Source of the DNA: Oscillospiraceae bacterium
GTDB taxonomy: Bacteria; Bacillota; Clostridia; Oscillospirales; Oscillospiraceae
Assembly: GCA_020025595.1 (NCBI GenBank)
Contig: JAHHRV010000009.1
Location: 43,776 to 107,775 of the forward strand
Direction of reading: 5' to 3'
Length of the DNA stretch: 64,000 nt
The notes beneath the pieces are model-generated. The model searched no databases and was not told the origin of the DNA. It saw only the letters and a program-made list of their open reading frames with translations. The position numbers and the translations under genes are program-made. Below, piece by piece: positions 50,190-58,134 of the stretch (the stretch's first letter is position 1; each line of letters starts with the position of its first letter).

Positions 50190-50555
50190 ATGTCAGAAAA
50201 GCACGAAGATCAAATCAGAATTGTACAGGAAACCGTAGCTGGAAAGGAAATTACCTTTGCACATATCATGGGCGGCCCGGCTCCGGTGATCTACCAGAAG
50301 CTTGGATTGAATCCCCAGATTGACTATCGGTCTTCTGCCATTGGCATTATGAATATGACGCCTCCGGAATCTGCGGTAATTGCATCTGATATCGCCGTGA
50401 AGAGCGGCAATGTCTACCTGGGATTTGCAGATCGGTTTACCGGCACCCTGATCATCACGGGCGAGATTTCAGAAGTAAACACAGCTTTTACAGAGATTGT
50501 GGATTATTTCAAGGACACTCTGGGATATGTGGTCTGTAATATTACGAAAAGATAG
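50190..50555 (+). CDS. EutS/PduU-like bacterial microcompartment shell protein, first
   Basis: A 121-residue BMC-domain protein of the circularly permuted EutS/PduU type: RIVQETVAGKEITFAHIMG (the N-terminal strand that forms the small pore barrel), SAIGIMNMTPPESAVIASDIAVKSGNV, FADRFTGTLIITGEISEVNTA and the C-terminal CNITKR. Such proteins form hexameric tiles of catabolic microcompartment shells. It is read from the promoter at 50128-50156 with a GAGG site. Only one further shell gene follows; no BMC-H major tile, pentamer or signature enzyme occurs in the window. Confidence 0.9.
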   Translation: MSEKHEDQIRIVQETVAGKEITFAHIMGGPAPVIYQKLGLNPQIDYRSSAIGIMNMTPPESAVIASDIAVKSGNVYLGFADRFTGTLIITGEISEVNTAFTEIVDYFKDTLGYVVCNITKR

Positions 50556-50566
50556 GATCTGCGGTC

Positions 50567-50995
50567 ATGGCACATATTACGAAGGAAGAACTGCTGGAAA
50601 AGCTGTTCCATGATAATTACGAACACCTGAAAGGCAAGCGACTGCGCCTGGTCCGGGTACGGATCCCGGGCAAGGAGGTCTGTCTTGCTCACATCATCAC
50701 TCCTTCCGACGACTGCATTTATAAAAATCTCGGCCTGCATATCGGCGTCCACGAGGGCGAAGACCACCGGGGCGAAACCATCGGCCTGATTCGCTTTACC
50801 CCCTGGGAGGCGGTGGTGGTTGCGGCGGATGTGGCAATCAAAAGCGCAGATGTGGAAATCGGCTTTATGGATCGGTTCTGTGGCAGTCTGATCCTCACCG
50901 GCGGACTGGCCCAGGTGCAGACCGCAGTGGAAGAAGTGGTTCGCTTTTTCGGGGAGGAGTTGGGCTTTCAGACCTGCGAAATTCACAGGAGCTGA
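50567..50995 (+). CDS. EutS/PduU-like bacterial microcompartment shell protein, second
   Basis: A 142-residue permuted BMC protein parallel to its neighbour: RLVRVRIPGKEVCLAHII, TIGLIRFTPWEAVVVAADVAIKSADVEIG, FMDRFCGSLILTGGLAQVQTA and TCEIHRS. It differs by an extra N-terminal helix of about 25 residues (ITKEELLEKLFHDNYEHLK), which might serve for docking. It starts 11 bases after the first shell gene with a weak AGGA site. The two probably arose by duplication and could form mixed hexamers. Confidence 0.9.
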   Translation: MAHITKEELLEKLFHDNYEHLKGKRLRLVRVRIPGKEVCLAHIITPSDDCIYKNLGLHIGVHEGEDHRGETIGLIRFTPWEAVVVAADVAIKSADVEIGFMDRFCGSLILTGGLAQVQTAVEEVVRFFGEELGFQTCEIHRS

Positions 50996-51094
50996 CCTGC
51001 CCCATGCCGAAAATTGGGCAGATAATAAAGCAGAACGCCGCTGTGGCGCTCACGCACCATAAGAAAGAAATGTACAAAATACGAAAAACAAGCA

Positions 51095-51129
51095 ACGGAG
51101 TGTATCAGAATCTGATACACTCCGTTTTT
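51095..51129 (+). terminator. Intrinsic terminator after the shell-protein pair
   Basis: ACGGAGTGTATCAGA (51095-51109) is an almost perfect palindrome with TCTGATACACTCCGT (51111-51125), followed by TTTT. The 50996-51094 stretch before it holds a second, weaker CTGCCCC/GGGCAG hairpin. Confidence 0.88.
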
Positions 51130-51232
51130 GCTGATACTGTTTCCTGATTGAAGCCTACTTTTTTAACCATGGTTTGCGGAAAAACACATCTGCAGATTCA
51201 AACCGACCTGAATGGCGGTCCTGCGCACCATA

Positions 51233-52591
51233 TCAGCCCTTCAGCAGATTCAAAATTGCCTGGGCGTAGATATCCACCTGAGTCTGGAAATCTCGGATGA
51301 TCAGAGACTCGTTAGCATCGTGAATGTGATTGTCATCTCCGGGGAACTCGCAGCCGAAAGCAATGATTCCCGGGACGCTCTTGGCATAGGTACCGCCGCC
51401 GATGACCTCGGGCTTGTGCTCCATGTCGCCGGTAACCTCCTGATAGGCCTTCAGCAGATTCTGCACCAGTGCAGAATCCTCCGGATAGAACAGAGGCTTT
51501 CCAATCTTCTCAATGATGATGCTGCCCTTTTCATCCTCCAGGTTCGGCTCTGCCATGGCACGCAGCTTCTCCGGAGTCAGGGTAACCGGGTAACGGATGT
51601 CAATGGTGCAGGAAATCACACCGTTCTCGGTCTTTACGATGCCGTTGCTCAGTGTCAGTGCGCCATAGTCATCGGCAATCTTGCAGCCGATTCCGGCACC
51701 GTCGCAGTCCACACCGATGTGGGACATATAGAAGTCCACGAAATCATCCTGCATTCCGGCATCGCGCAGAGCCTTCATGGTGTAGCCTGCTGCATTCACG
51801 CCCAGCAGCGGTGTGCTGGCATGGGCAGCCACGCCCTTTGCTTCGATGGTGAGAACGCCGTTCTCTTCGGCAAGCTTCCACTCAGCCAGCGGGGTCTTTG
51901 CAAGCTCTGCACGGAGCTTGTCCTGCTCCACAGCGTCGGCAGGAATCCGGGTCACGCACCGATTGCACACGGCATTGCTGACGAATCCGCCGTTCATGGA
52001 AATAATCCGGGTCTTCTTGCTTCTGACCAGCATATGGCAGCTGCCCTTTTCACCGTGGATTCCGGGGAAGTTTCCGTCAGGGGTAAAGCCTGCGGTGATA
52101 GGCTCGCCGTGTTGTGCATAGTACTGCATACACTTGGAGCCGGTCTCCTCATTGCAGCCCATGACCAGTCTGACCCGCTTGTTGAGGGGTACACCGGACT
52201 CCTTGACCAGCTTCATGGCGTAAAGCGATGCAATGACAGCACCCTTGTCATCGCTGACGCCCCGGCCGTAGAGCTTTTCGCCCTGTCTGACCAGAGTAAA
52301 GGGGTCAGTATTCCAGCCCTCTCCGGCAGGAACTACATCCAAATGGGCGCACAGGCCGATGATTTCTTCACCGGAGCCCATCTGGGCATAGCCGCAGTAA
52401 TTTTCCATATTGGCTGTTTCAAAGCCCATTTCCTCCGCAATTTGCAGGGCTTCCTTCAGGCAGGCCGCCGGGCCTTCGCCGAAGGGCTTTCCGGGCAGAG
52501 GCTCTCCCTCCACAGAATTATATTGTACCAATCTTCCAAGAGCCGCGATCATCTGTTCGGTGAGCGGTTCGATTTGATTCATGCGTTTCAT
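51233..52591 (-). CDS. pepV: Dipeptidase PepV/Sapep (M20 family)
   Basis: A 452-residue metallopeptidase of the M20/PepV type. Zinc-ligand motifs are LCAHLDVVPAGEGW, GRGVSDDKGAV (bridging Asp) and GCNEETGS (catalytic Glu and ligand Glu). The lid domain follows, then IGGGTYAKSVPG, and the last His ligand is in DDNHIHDANES. It splits dipeptides with an unblocked N-terminus in the cytoplasm. The start ATG at 52591 follows GGAAAGGA. It is a single-gene unit with its own promoter. Confidence 0.93.
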   Translation of the reverse strand: MKRMNQIEPLTEQMIAALGRLVQYNSVEGEPLPGKPFGEGPAACLKEALQIAEEMGFETANMENYCGYAQMGSGEEIIGLCAHLDVVPAGEGWNTDPFTLVRQGEKLYGRGVSDDKGAVIASLYAMKLVKESGVPLNKRVRLVMGCNEETGSKCMQYYAQHGEPITAGFTPDGNFPGIHGEKGSCHMLVRSKKTRIISMNGGFVSNAVCNRCVTRIPADAVEQDKLRAELAKTPLAEWKLAEENGVLTIEAKGVAAHASTPLLGVNAAGYTMKALRDAGMQDDFVDFYMSHIGVDCDGAGIGCKIADDYGALTLSNGIVKTENGVISCTIDIRYPVTLTPEKLRAMAEPNLEDEKGSIIIEKIGKPLFYPEDSALVQNLLKAYQEVTGDMEHKPEVIGGGTYAKSVPGIIAFGCEFPGDDNHIHDANESLIIRDFQTQVDIYAQAILNLLKG

Positions 52592-52634
52592 GGCGATTTT
52601 CCTTTCCTTAAAACATTACATTTCGAATGGCTAC

Positions 52635-52663
52635 ATTATATTCTTTTTCCTTTCGCTCGTCAA
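52635..52663 (-). promoter_or_regulatory. SigA-type promoter of the PepV gene
   Basis: On the minus strand TTGACG (52658-52663) and TATAAT (52635-52640) are 17 bases apart. The stretch from 52664 to 52940 between this and the haem operon promoter contains no supported gene, only a hairpin AACCATTA/TAATGGTT (52743-52778). Confidence 0.82.
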
Positions 52664-52940
52664 GAAATGCCTCCACGGCGCAACATCCAAGGTAAAGTCT
52701 GCACCCAATCAGCCTGCAATGAACACGGGCAAAAAAGTTCTAAAACCATTATCCTCTGAATTAACCCCAGTAATGGTTCTTTCTGTCAGGCCGCTTCCAT
52801 AGCAGCCGCACATCTACCGAAAAAATCGGAATTGAACCAACCGTGACCGGTATCAACAGAAATAACATTTCCAGACAGAGTATTCTCCGGGGCCATCTAT
52901 CTGTCAGCTATAAATTCTCTCGCAATTTTTCATTTTTGCC

Positions 52941-52969
52941 TTGACAAGTCGAATGAAATGGATTATATT
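52941..52969 (+). promoter_or_regulatory. SigA-type promoter P1 of the haem uptake operon
   Basis: TTGACA (52941-52946), a 17-base spacer and TATATT (52964-52969). The first palindromic operator begins 10 bases after the -10 element, at the expected transcript start. The leader to the first gene is about 225 bases. Confidence 0.85.
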
Positions 52970-52979
52970 ACCTGTCGGT

Positions 52980-52997
52980 GGTTAGTTGCCGCTAACC
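52980..52997. promoter_or_regulatory. Palindromic operator 1
   Basis: GGTTAG-TTGCCG-CTAACC, an 18-bp palindrome just downstream of promoter P1. Two more copies lie at 53114 and 53148. Its position fits a repressor that blocks transcription start. A metal- or haem-responsive regulator is likely from the genes controlled. Confidence 0.8.
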
Positions 52998-53113
52998 TAT
53001 CGTAGCCATTCTTGTTTTGGCTGCACCTTTTCATAAAAATATCGAAAAATTTCTTTGCATTTCAGTGATCTCCTCATGTCTTTGCCGATGCGAGGGGTTT
53101 TTTGAGCGCAGTC

Positions 53114-53131
53114 GGTTAGCATCCGCTAACC
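53114..53131. promoter_or_regulatory. Palindromic operator 2
   Basis: GGTTAG-CATCCG-CTAACC. A -10-like TATAAG lies at 53137-53142, 17 bases after the left half, so this operator may cover the -35 of a second promoter P2. A weak hairpin followed by GGTTTTTT (53072-53104) precedes it and could end transcripts from P1. Confidence 0.78.
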
Positions 53132-53147
53132 AATTTTATAAGTATAT

Positions 53148-53165
53148 AGTTAGTTCGCGCTAACT
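53148..53165. promoter_or_regulatory. Palindromic operator 3
   Basis: AGTTAG-TTCGCG-CTAACT, 34 bp from operator 2 and 36 bases before the first start codon, around the likely start of a P2 transcript. Confidence 0.78.
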
Positions 53166-53201
53166 ATTATTTTAAAAAAAGCATTCCTCTGGAGGATTAC
53201 T

Positions 53202-53693
53202 ATGAATCAAAAAACACAAAAAGCTCTGATGTGGGGAATTCCGGTGCTGATCCTGCTTCTTCTGGGCATTTTCTTTTATTGGAAACATTCCGCAGCCTCC
53301 GGCCCCGTGACCAGCAATCTGCCGAATCCCGAGTTTGAAGCGCAGCAGGTTCAGGAAACACAAGCCGCCGGTCAATCCCGGGGCATTCAGATTCCCGGCT
53401 ACTCCATCATTCCCGTCCAGGCCGACACAACCGATGTTGAAGTCGATCTGTACAATCCCGAAGGCAACGAAGTCTACTTTCAGATCTCCTTCATTCTGAA
53501 GGATACCGGCGAAGTGCTGTACGAATCCAAGCTCATCCAGCCTGGTCAGCATCTGTACAACATCACGCTGAACCAGCCGCTGGCTGCCGGTGATTACGAC
53601 ATCACCATTCAGTATTCCACCTTCTCAACCGATGGCAGCTACACCCCTCGCAACGGCGCAAATATGGATTGTGTGATCCGCGCCGGAAATTAA
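53202..53693 (+). CDS. Small membrane-anchored protein at the head of the haem operon
   Basis: A 163-residue protein with one N-terminal membrane helix (about 9-27, ALMWGIPVLILLLLGIFFYW) and an outside part. A short linker leads to an Ig-like beta domain (IPVQADTTDVEVDLYNPEGN, YFQISFILKDTGEVLYES, LNQPLAAGDYDITIQYST). The family is not recognised; similar beta proteins occur near NEAT genes. It may help to arrange the surface haem proteins. CTGGAGGA lies 8 bases before the ATG at 53202, directly after operator 3. Confidence 0.75.
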   Translation: MNQKTQKALMWGIPVLILLLLGIFFYWKHSAASGPVTSNLPNPEFEAQQVQETQAAGQSRGIQIPGYSIIPVQADTTDVEVDLYNPEGNEVYFQISFILKDTGEVLYESKLIQPGQHLYNITLNQPLAAGDYDITIQYSTFSTDGSYTPRNGANMDCVIRAGN

Positions 53694-53756
53694 CTTTGGA
53701 TTTTTCACCTCTGGTGTGAAATCGCAATATACTCATATTTTTCAGGAGGAAATATT

Positions 53757-54692
53757 ATGAAAAAGACTCTCAAGCGTATGACCTCTGCCGCCATGGCTCT
53801 GGTTATGGCAATCGGTATCGGCGCAACTGCTGCATCTGCTGCAGGCCCCTACGCAGACGGCAACTACACCGCAAAGGCAGCTTTCCTGCATGAGAAGCAG
53901 GATAAGCCCAGCATGTGCAGCGTCATGTTCGACCATGATGCAGATGTGAAGGTCACCGGCGAAAACGCTGAGATCAGCATCTATGCTGCATCCCCCGTTC
54001 CTGCATTCCCCGACGCAGCTCCCGACGGCACCCTGAAAGATGTTGTCCTGACCATCGACGGCACCGCATATACTGCAGTAGCCGACAACACCACCAAGCC
54101 TTCTCGTGAGTTCGACGAAACCAATACCGGCTTTGGTCTGGAAGCTGGCAAGTCCTACACCACTCAGATCCTGACCTTCACCATTCCCACTGCAAAGCTG
54201 GACAGCCTGGCTAACCCCACCACTGCAAAGGCTTTTGTCGTGCCCATCATGAACATGAATGTCAACTTCCGCTTCACCCTCACCGGCATCACCGCTGCCG
54301 CTCCCGAAGTTGCCCCCGATGCTACCGAAACAAAAGGTATGCAGATCACCGCTGATGTTCAGGCTCCTGCTGCTACTTACACTGTGACCATCCCCGAGTC
54401 CGTCACCATGGGCACCCTGTCCCGTGACACCGACACCGTCACCGCTTACAAGGTCGATGTCACCGCTGAGAACCTGGGCAATGGTTATGTCGAAGTTTCC
54501 GCTCCTTCCACCGGCGTTCTGAAGAATGCAGAGAACGAGCTGGCTTTCGCTAACAGCTTTGGTACTCAGAAGACCTCCGTTACCGGCTCTATGGACGGTC
54601 AGTTCACCGTCACCGCTGCTGATGTTGCATCCGCTGTTGCCGGCAACTACACCGGTACCGCAACCTTCACCATCCGCTATTTCGCTGGTTAA
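53757..54692 (+). CDS. Secreted single-NEAT-domain protein
   Basis: A 311-residue protein with a signal peptide (residues 1-28, cut near ATAASAAG). A NEAT-like domain follows (about 30-185): DGNYTAKAAFLHEKQDKPSM, SMCSVMF, ADVKVTGENAEISIYAASPV, VVLTIDGTAYTA, and the late strand MNVNFRFTLTGI. Next comes a second beta domain (about 200-311: YTVTIPESVTMGTLSRDTD to GTATFTIRYFAG) that recurs at the N-terminus of the next protein. NEAT domains bind haem at the surface. There is no C-terminal anchor, so it may be a secreted haemophore (inference). AGGAGG lies 9 bases before the ATG. A hairpin follows at 54728. Confidence 0.85.
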   Translation: MKKTLKRMTSAAMALVMAIGIGATAASAAGPYADGNYTAKAAFLHEKQDKPSMCSVMFDHDADVKVTGENAEISIYAASPVPAFPDAAPDGTLKDVVLTIDGTAYTAVADNTTKPSREFDETNTGFGLEAGKSYTTQILTFTIPTAKLDSLANPTTAKAFVVPIMNMNVNFRFTLTGITAAAPEVAPDATETKGMQITADVQAPAATYTVTIPESVTMGTLSRDTDTVTAYKVDVTAENLGNGYVEVSAPSTGVLKNAENELAFANSFGTQKTSVTGSMDGQFTVTAADVASAVAGNYTGTATFTIRYFAG

Positions 54693-54727
54693 TCATCCAA
54701 TCAAATAAGCTGAAATGGCTTGGAATT

Positions 54728-54760
54728 TCCCGCAGAAATAGGATATTTCTGCGGGATTTT
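54728..54760 (+). terminator. Attenuator inside the haem operon
   Basis: TCCCGCAGAAATA (54728-54740) pairs perfectly with TATTTCTGCGGGA (54744-54756), followed by TTTTCT. It would make the first two products, including the possible haemophore, more abundant than the rest. Confidence 0.8.
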
Positions 54761-54800
54761 CTGCTTATGATGAATCCCGATATCCAAAAGGAGCATTTTT

Positions 54801-57224
54801 ATGAGAAAAATGAGAAGAGGAATTGCTCTGCTGCTGCTTTTGACGCTGTGCTTCAGCAACTCCCTTTCAGCGACCGCTGCGCAGGCCGCAGAGGCTCCGA
54901 AACAGGCTGATTCCCTGGTGAACACCAGCCAGTCCACCACACTGGAGGCTACAGTCTCTCCCGGTGCTACATATTTCGTCCGGATTCCTGAGAGCATTTC
55001 TCTGGGCTCCCTGCCCTCCACCGGCGACCTCAACACCCCCTACTCCATCGATGTAACCATGTACGAAGGCGACACCGGCACCGTCCATGTCTCCTCTGAA
55101 AAAAAGGTTGATCTGATGCACACGGAGAAGCCGGATGCAGACCCACTGCCCTGCCATAACCGCTTTACGGACACCACATTCACCAAAAGCGGCAGCGCCG
55201 AAGGTCTGCTAACCATCTATGGGGAGGACATCCGTACAGCTCTGCCCGGTTCTTATTCCGGCACACTGAATTTCTACCTGCGCTATACCCCCGGCAATTC
55301 CCCGGATCCCACCGATCCCACAGGCCCCTCGGAGCCTACCGATCCTTCCGTCCCCACGACGCCTTCGGAACCTACCGCCCCCTCCGTGCCCACAGCTCCC
55401 ACCGAGCCCATCATCCCTGACGACGGTTCTGTCCGCTACAGCGCCACCGTCACCATGCGCAAAGAGACCGACTTCCAGGAACTCAGCATGTGCAACGGTC
55501 TGTTCCATCGAAAGGCCGACATTCTGGTCAAGGACGGCATTGCAACCCTGACCATGTATGTCATCGATCCCGTGCCCGCTTTTGCCAGCGACGGCACACC
55601 CCTTTCCAATGTAGTGATGCACTATAACGGCAAGGATCACTCCGCATCTACAGACCCTGCCCACCGGGTCATGAAGCATTTTGACCAGGTGCCAGGCTTT
55701 ATCCCTTCCGCCGGCAATTACCCTGCAACCCCCGTGGTTGTTCAGATCCCCGAGCAGGCGCTGAAGGATTCCCTGAACCAGAAACTGACCAGCACCGCCT
55801 TTGTGGAAGCCTTTATGAAGACGAATGTAAACTTCTTTGTGGTGCTGGATGATCTGACCGAAATCGAAACTCCCGCCCCCACGGTACCCGTTCCTCCTAC
55901 GGAGCCTACCGCTCCCACAGAACCCAAACCAGCAGATCCTGCTCCTGCCGAGCCTCTGCCCACACAGCCCGTTCCTCTGCCTCCCGGCGGTGACGGCGGC
56001 AACGGCGGAACCGGCGGCAGTGGTACCACATACTACAGCGCTACCGTTACCATGCGCAAGGAGAACGCCTTCCAGCAGCTCAGCATGTGCAATGCCCTGT
56101 TCCATCGCAAGGCCGACATCGCAGTCAGCGGTGATACCGCCACCCTGACTCTGTATGTCATTGACCCGGTTCCCAAATTTGCAAACGAAGGTACACCACT
56201 TTCCAATGCAACTCTGCATTACAACGGCAAAAACTACCCTGGCCGAGTCAACAGCGGCAGCAAAGTCAGCAAGTACTTCGATGCTCAGTCCGGTTTTATT
56301 GATACCGCCGGCAATTATCCTGCATCCTCCATTGTTGTGCAGCTGCCCATGCAGGCTCTGAAGGACTCCGTCAACCAGAAACTGACCTGCACTGCCTATG
56401 TCAATGCAGTCATGAAGCGGAATGTGGACTTCTATGTGGTTCTGAGTGATGTGACCCAGACCGGAAGCGCTCCGTCCAATCAGCCTGCCGGCTCCGGCAG
56501 CGATTCGGGTGCTCTGCCTGCCGACCAGACAGTCCCCGGTCAGGCCGAAACACTGACCATGGGCAACGAAGCCAGAACCTATTTTGAAAGCAGCGTCTCC
56601 ATGCGTCGTGCAGATGACTTCGACACCGCCAGTATGTGTAATCCCCTGTTTTTTCAGAAAGCAGACATCTCCTATGCAGGCGATCTGGCAGAACTGACGC
56701 TGTATGTCATTGATCCGGTACCCAAATTTGCAGATGAAGGCACCCCCCTTTCGGATGTTGTCTTTCTCTACGACGGCAAGAGCTATGCAGGAACCGCACA
56801 TCCGGACAAGCAGGTGAAAAAACACTTCCCCGAAGCTCCCGGGTTCATCCCTGCCGAGGGTGAATATACCGCAACTCCCGTTACAGTAGTTCTGCCCAAA
56901 AAGGCCATCGAGGATTCTCTCACCGGCAAGCTCATGTGCAGCGCCTACATCAACACCGTGATGCATATTACACAGAAATTCTATGTGGTGCTGGATGATC
57001 TGACCAAAGTCGATGGCCCTGCCGCAGATTCCTCTGCCAAGCCTTTGGTCACTACCGGAAAACCCAACACAAACCAGCCCGGAGATGCTTCTGCAAACAC
57101 TCATGGCCCCATCCGCATCGACACCAAACTGTTCCCGCAGATTCTGGGATACCTGTTGTTCACCGCAGTCGTTCTAGGCGGCAGCTTTGCCTGGATCTGG
57201 TATCGACGCAATGGAAAGGATTGA
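54801..57224 (+). CDS. Membrane-anchored triple-NEAT haem receptor
   Basis: An 807-residue surface protein: signal peptide (1-30) and a beta domain (about 50-163) like the C-terminal domain of the preceding protein. A Pro/Thr-rich linker of PTDPS/PTAPS units (167-205) leads to NEAT 1 (about 212-355), a second Pro-rich and Gly-rich linker, NEAT 2 (410-552), NEAT 3 (592-736) and a C-terminal membrane helix (780-800). Each NEAT carries SMCN, a long V-I-D-P-V-P turn and G-K-x-Y/H. The usual Y-x3-Y haem-ligand pair is not seen at the expected late strand. It probably takes haem at the surface and passes it to the Shp-like protein encoded next, like Shr in streptococci (inference). Confidence 0.88.
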   Translation: MRKMRRGIALLLLLTLCFSNSLSATAAQAAEAPKQADSLVNTSQSTTLEATVSPGATYFVRIPESISLGSLPSTGDLNTPYSIDVTMYEGDTGTVHVSSEKKVDLMHTEKPDADPLPCHNRFTDTTFTKSGSAEGLLTIYGEDIRTALPGSYSGTLNFYLRYTPGNSPDPTDPTGPSEPTDPSVPTTPSEPTAPSVPTAPTEPIIPDDGSVRYSATVTMRKETDFQELSMCNGLFHRKADILVKDGIATLTMYVIDPVPAFASDGTPLSNVVMHYNGKDHSASTDPAHRVMKHFDQVPGFIPSAGNYPATPVVVQIPEQALKDSLNQKLTSTAFVEAFMKTNVNFFVVLDDLTEIETPAPTVPVPPTEPTAPTEPKPADPAPAEPLPTQPVPLPPGGDGGNGGTGGSGTTYYSATVTMRKENAFQQLSMCNALFHRKADIAVSGDTATLTLYVIDPVPKFANEGTPLSNATLHYNGKNYPGRVNSGSKVSKYFDAQSGFIDTAGNYPASSIVVQLPMQALKDSVNQKLTCTAYVNAVMKRNVDFYVVLSDVTQTGSAPSNQPAGSGSDSGALPADQTVPGQAETLTMGNEARTYFESSVSMRRADDFDTASMCNPLFFQKADISYAGDLAELTLYVIDPVPKFADEGTPLSDVVFLYDGKSYAGTAHPDKQVKKHFPEAPGFIPAEGEYTATPVTVVLPKKAIEDSLTGKLMCSAYINTVMHITQKFYVVLDDLTKVDGPAADSSAKPLVTTGKPNTNQPGDASANTHGPIRIDTKLFPQILGYLLFTAVVLGGSFAWIWYRRNGKD

Positions 57225-57231
57225 TCTCATC

Positions 57232-58134
57232 ATGAAACATAATGCAAAGAAATATATTTGCAGCCTGCTGGCTCTGGTACTGGTGTTTGGCTGCATGACC
57301 ATTGGCGCAGCAGCGGCGGAAGCCCCCTGTGAGAGCGCCGTAGCCTCCGGACAGTACCGTCATCCCGGCACCGGCAGCATCGAAGACTCCGGCGGTTCCA
57401 GCAGCGAGGCTCTGGGTCAGAGCATGGTCACCAGCGTGGTGGCTCCCGAAGCACTGATGGAAACCGCCTCTGACGGAAGCCTGTACCTAAGCCTGCGCTT
57501 CAACCTTATGAGCAACATCTCAAAAACAGATCTTTCCGTACAGGAGCCCGGCGAATCCAGCTGGACTCCCGTCACCTATGAAGTGACCGGCGAAGGCGAC
57601 GACACCAAGGATTTCAGAATTCCCGTTCCTGCAAAGGATGCCATCGTCCGGGCAGAGTGCTTTGTGGATGCCATGGGACGGGCTGTCATCTTCTATGTGA
57701 CCGTGGATAATTTCACTGCCGGCAACACCGGCAATTTCGCCCGCATGGACGCCGACAAAGCTCCTGCCCAGAGCGCCAACACAAGCAGCTCCGGCAGCAG
57801 CGTCATCGGCGATGATGTAGTTGGTCTAGTCACCGGCGGCTCCGGCAAAGCTCCCACTGTCTCTGACAGTACCAGTACCGCCGAAGGCGAAGAGCCCATG
57901 CAGGAAGTCATCATCACCGGAAGAGTCTGGATCATGTTCTTCCTGTTGGTCTTCTGCGCCCAGATGCTGGCCTGCCTGACCTTCTGGGGCATCAAGACTC
58001 TGATCATCTCGCGCAAAACTTCCCGTCCCCGCAAAAACCTGCCCCCGATTCCCGACGAACCGGAAGAAGATGTAGATTTTTCTGATGCGCTCTGGGACGA
58101 AGAGTGGGAGGAGACGAAAGATGAAGTCCATTAA
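57232..58134 (+). CDS. Shp-like surface haem-relay protein
   Basis: A 300-residue protein: signal peptide (1-29, cut near GAAAAEAP), a beta domain (about 40-165: GQYRHPGTGSIEDSGG, SLYLSLRFNLMSNIS, RAVIFYVTVDNFT), a Ser/Gly/Thr-rich linker, a membrane helix (about 232-262) and an acidic cytoplasmic tail. GQYRHPGTGSIEDSG and the following strand resemble the haem-binding Shp domain. In streptococci Shp passes haem to the ABC binding protein HtsA, and the gene here lies just before such a protein, overlapping it by 14 bases. AAAGGA lies 12 bases before the ATG at 57232. Confidence 0.78.
   Translation: MKHNAKKYICSLLALVLVFGCMTIGAAAAEAPCESAVASGQYRHPGTGSIEDSGGSSSEALGQSMVTSVVAPEALMETASDGSLYLSLRFNLMSNISKTDLSVQEPGESSWTPVTYEVTGEGDDTKDFRIPVPAKDAIVRAECFVDAMGRAVIFYVTVDNFTAGNTGNFARMDADKAPAQSANTSSSGSSVIGDDVVGLVTGGSGKAPTVSDSTSTAEGEEPMQEVIITGRVWIMFFLLVFCAQMLACLTFWGIKTLIISRKTSRPRKNLPPIPDEPEEDVDFSDALWDEEWEETKDEVH

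Noticed and set aside
51212..52759. 515-codon open frame on the plus strand
   Set aside because: Antisense of pepV without any family pattern.
55209..57104. 631-codon open frame on the minus strand
   Set aside because: Antisense of the triple-NEAT gene; its apparent internal repeats mirror the NEAT repeats.
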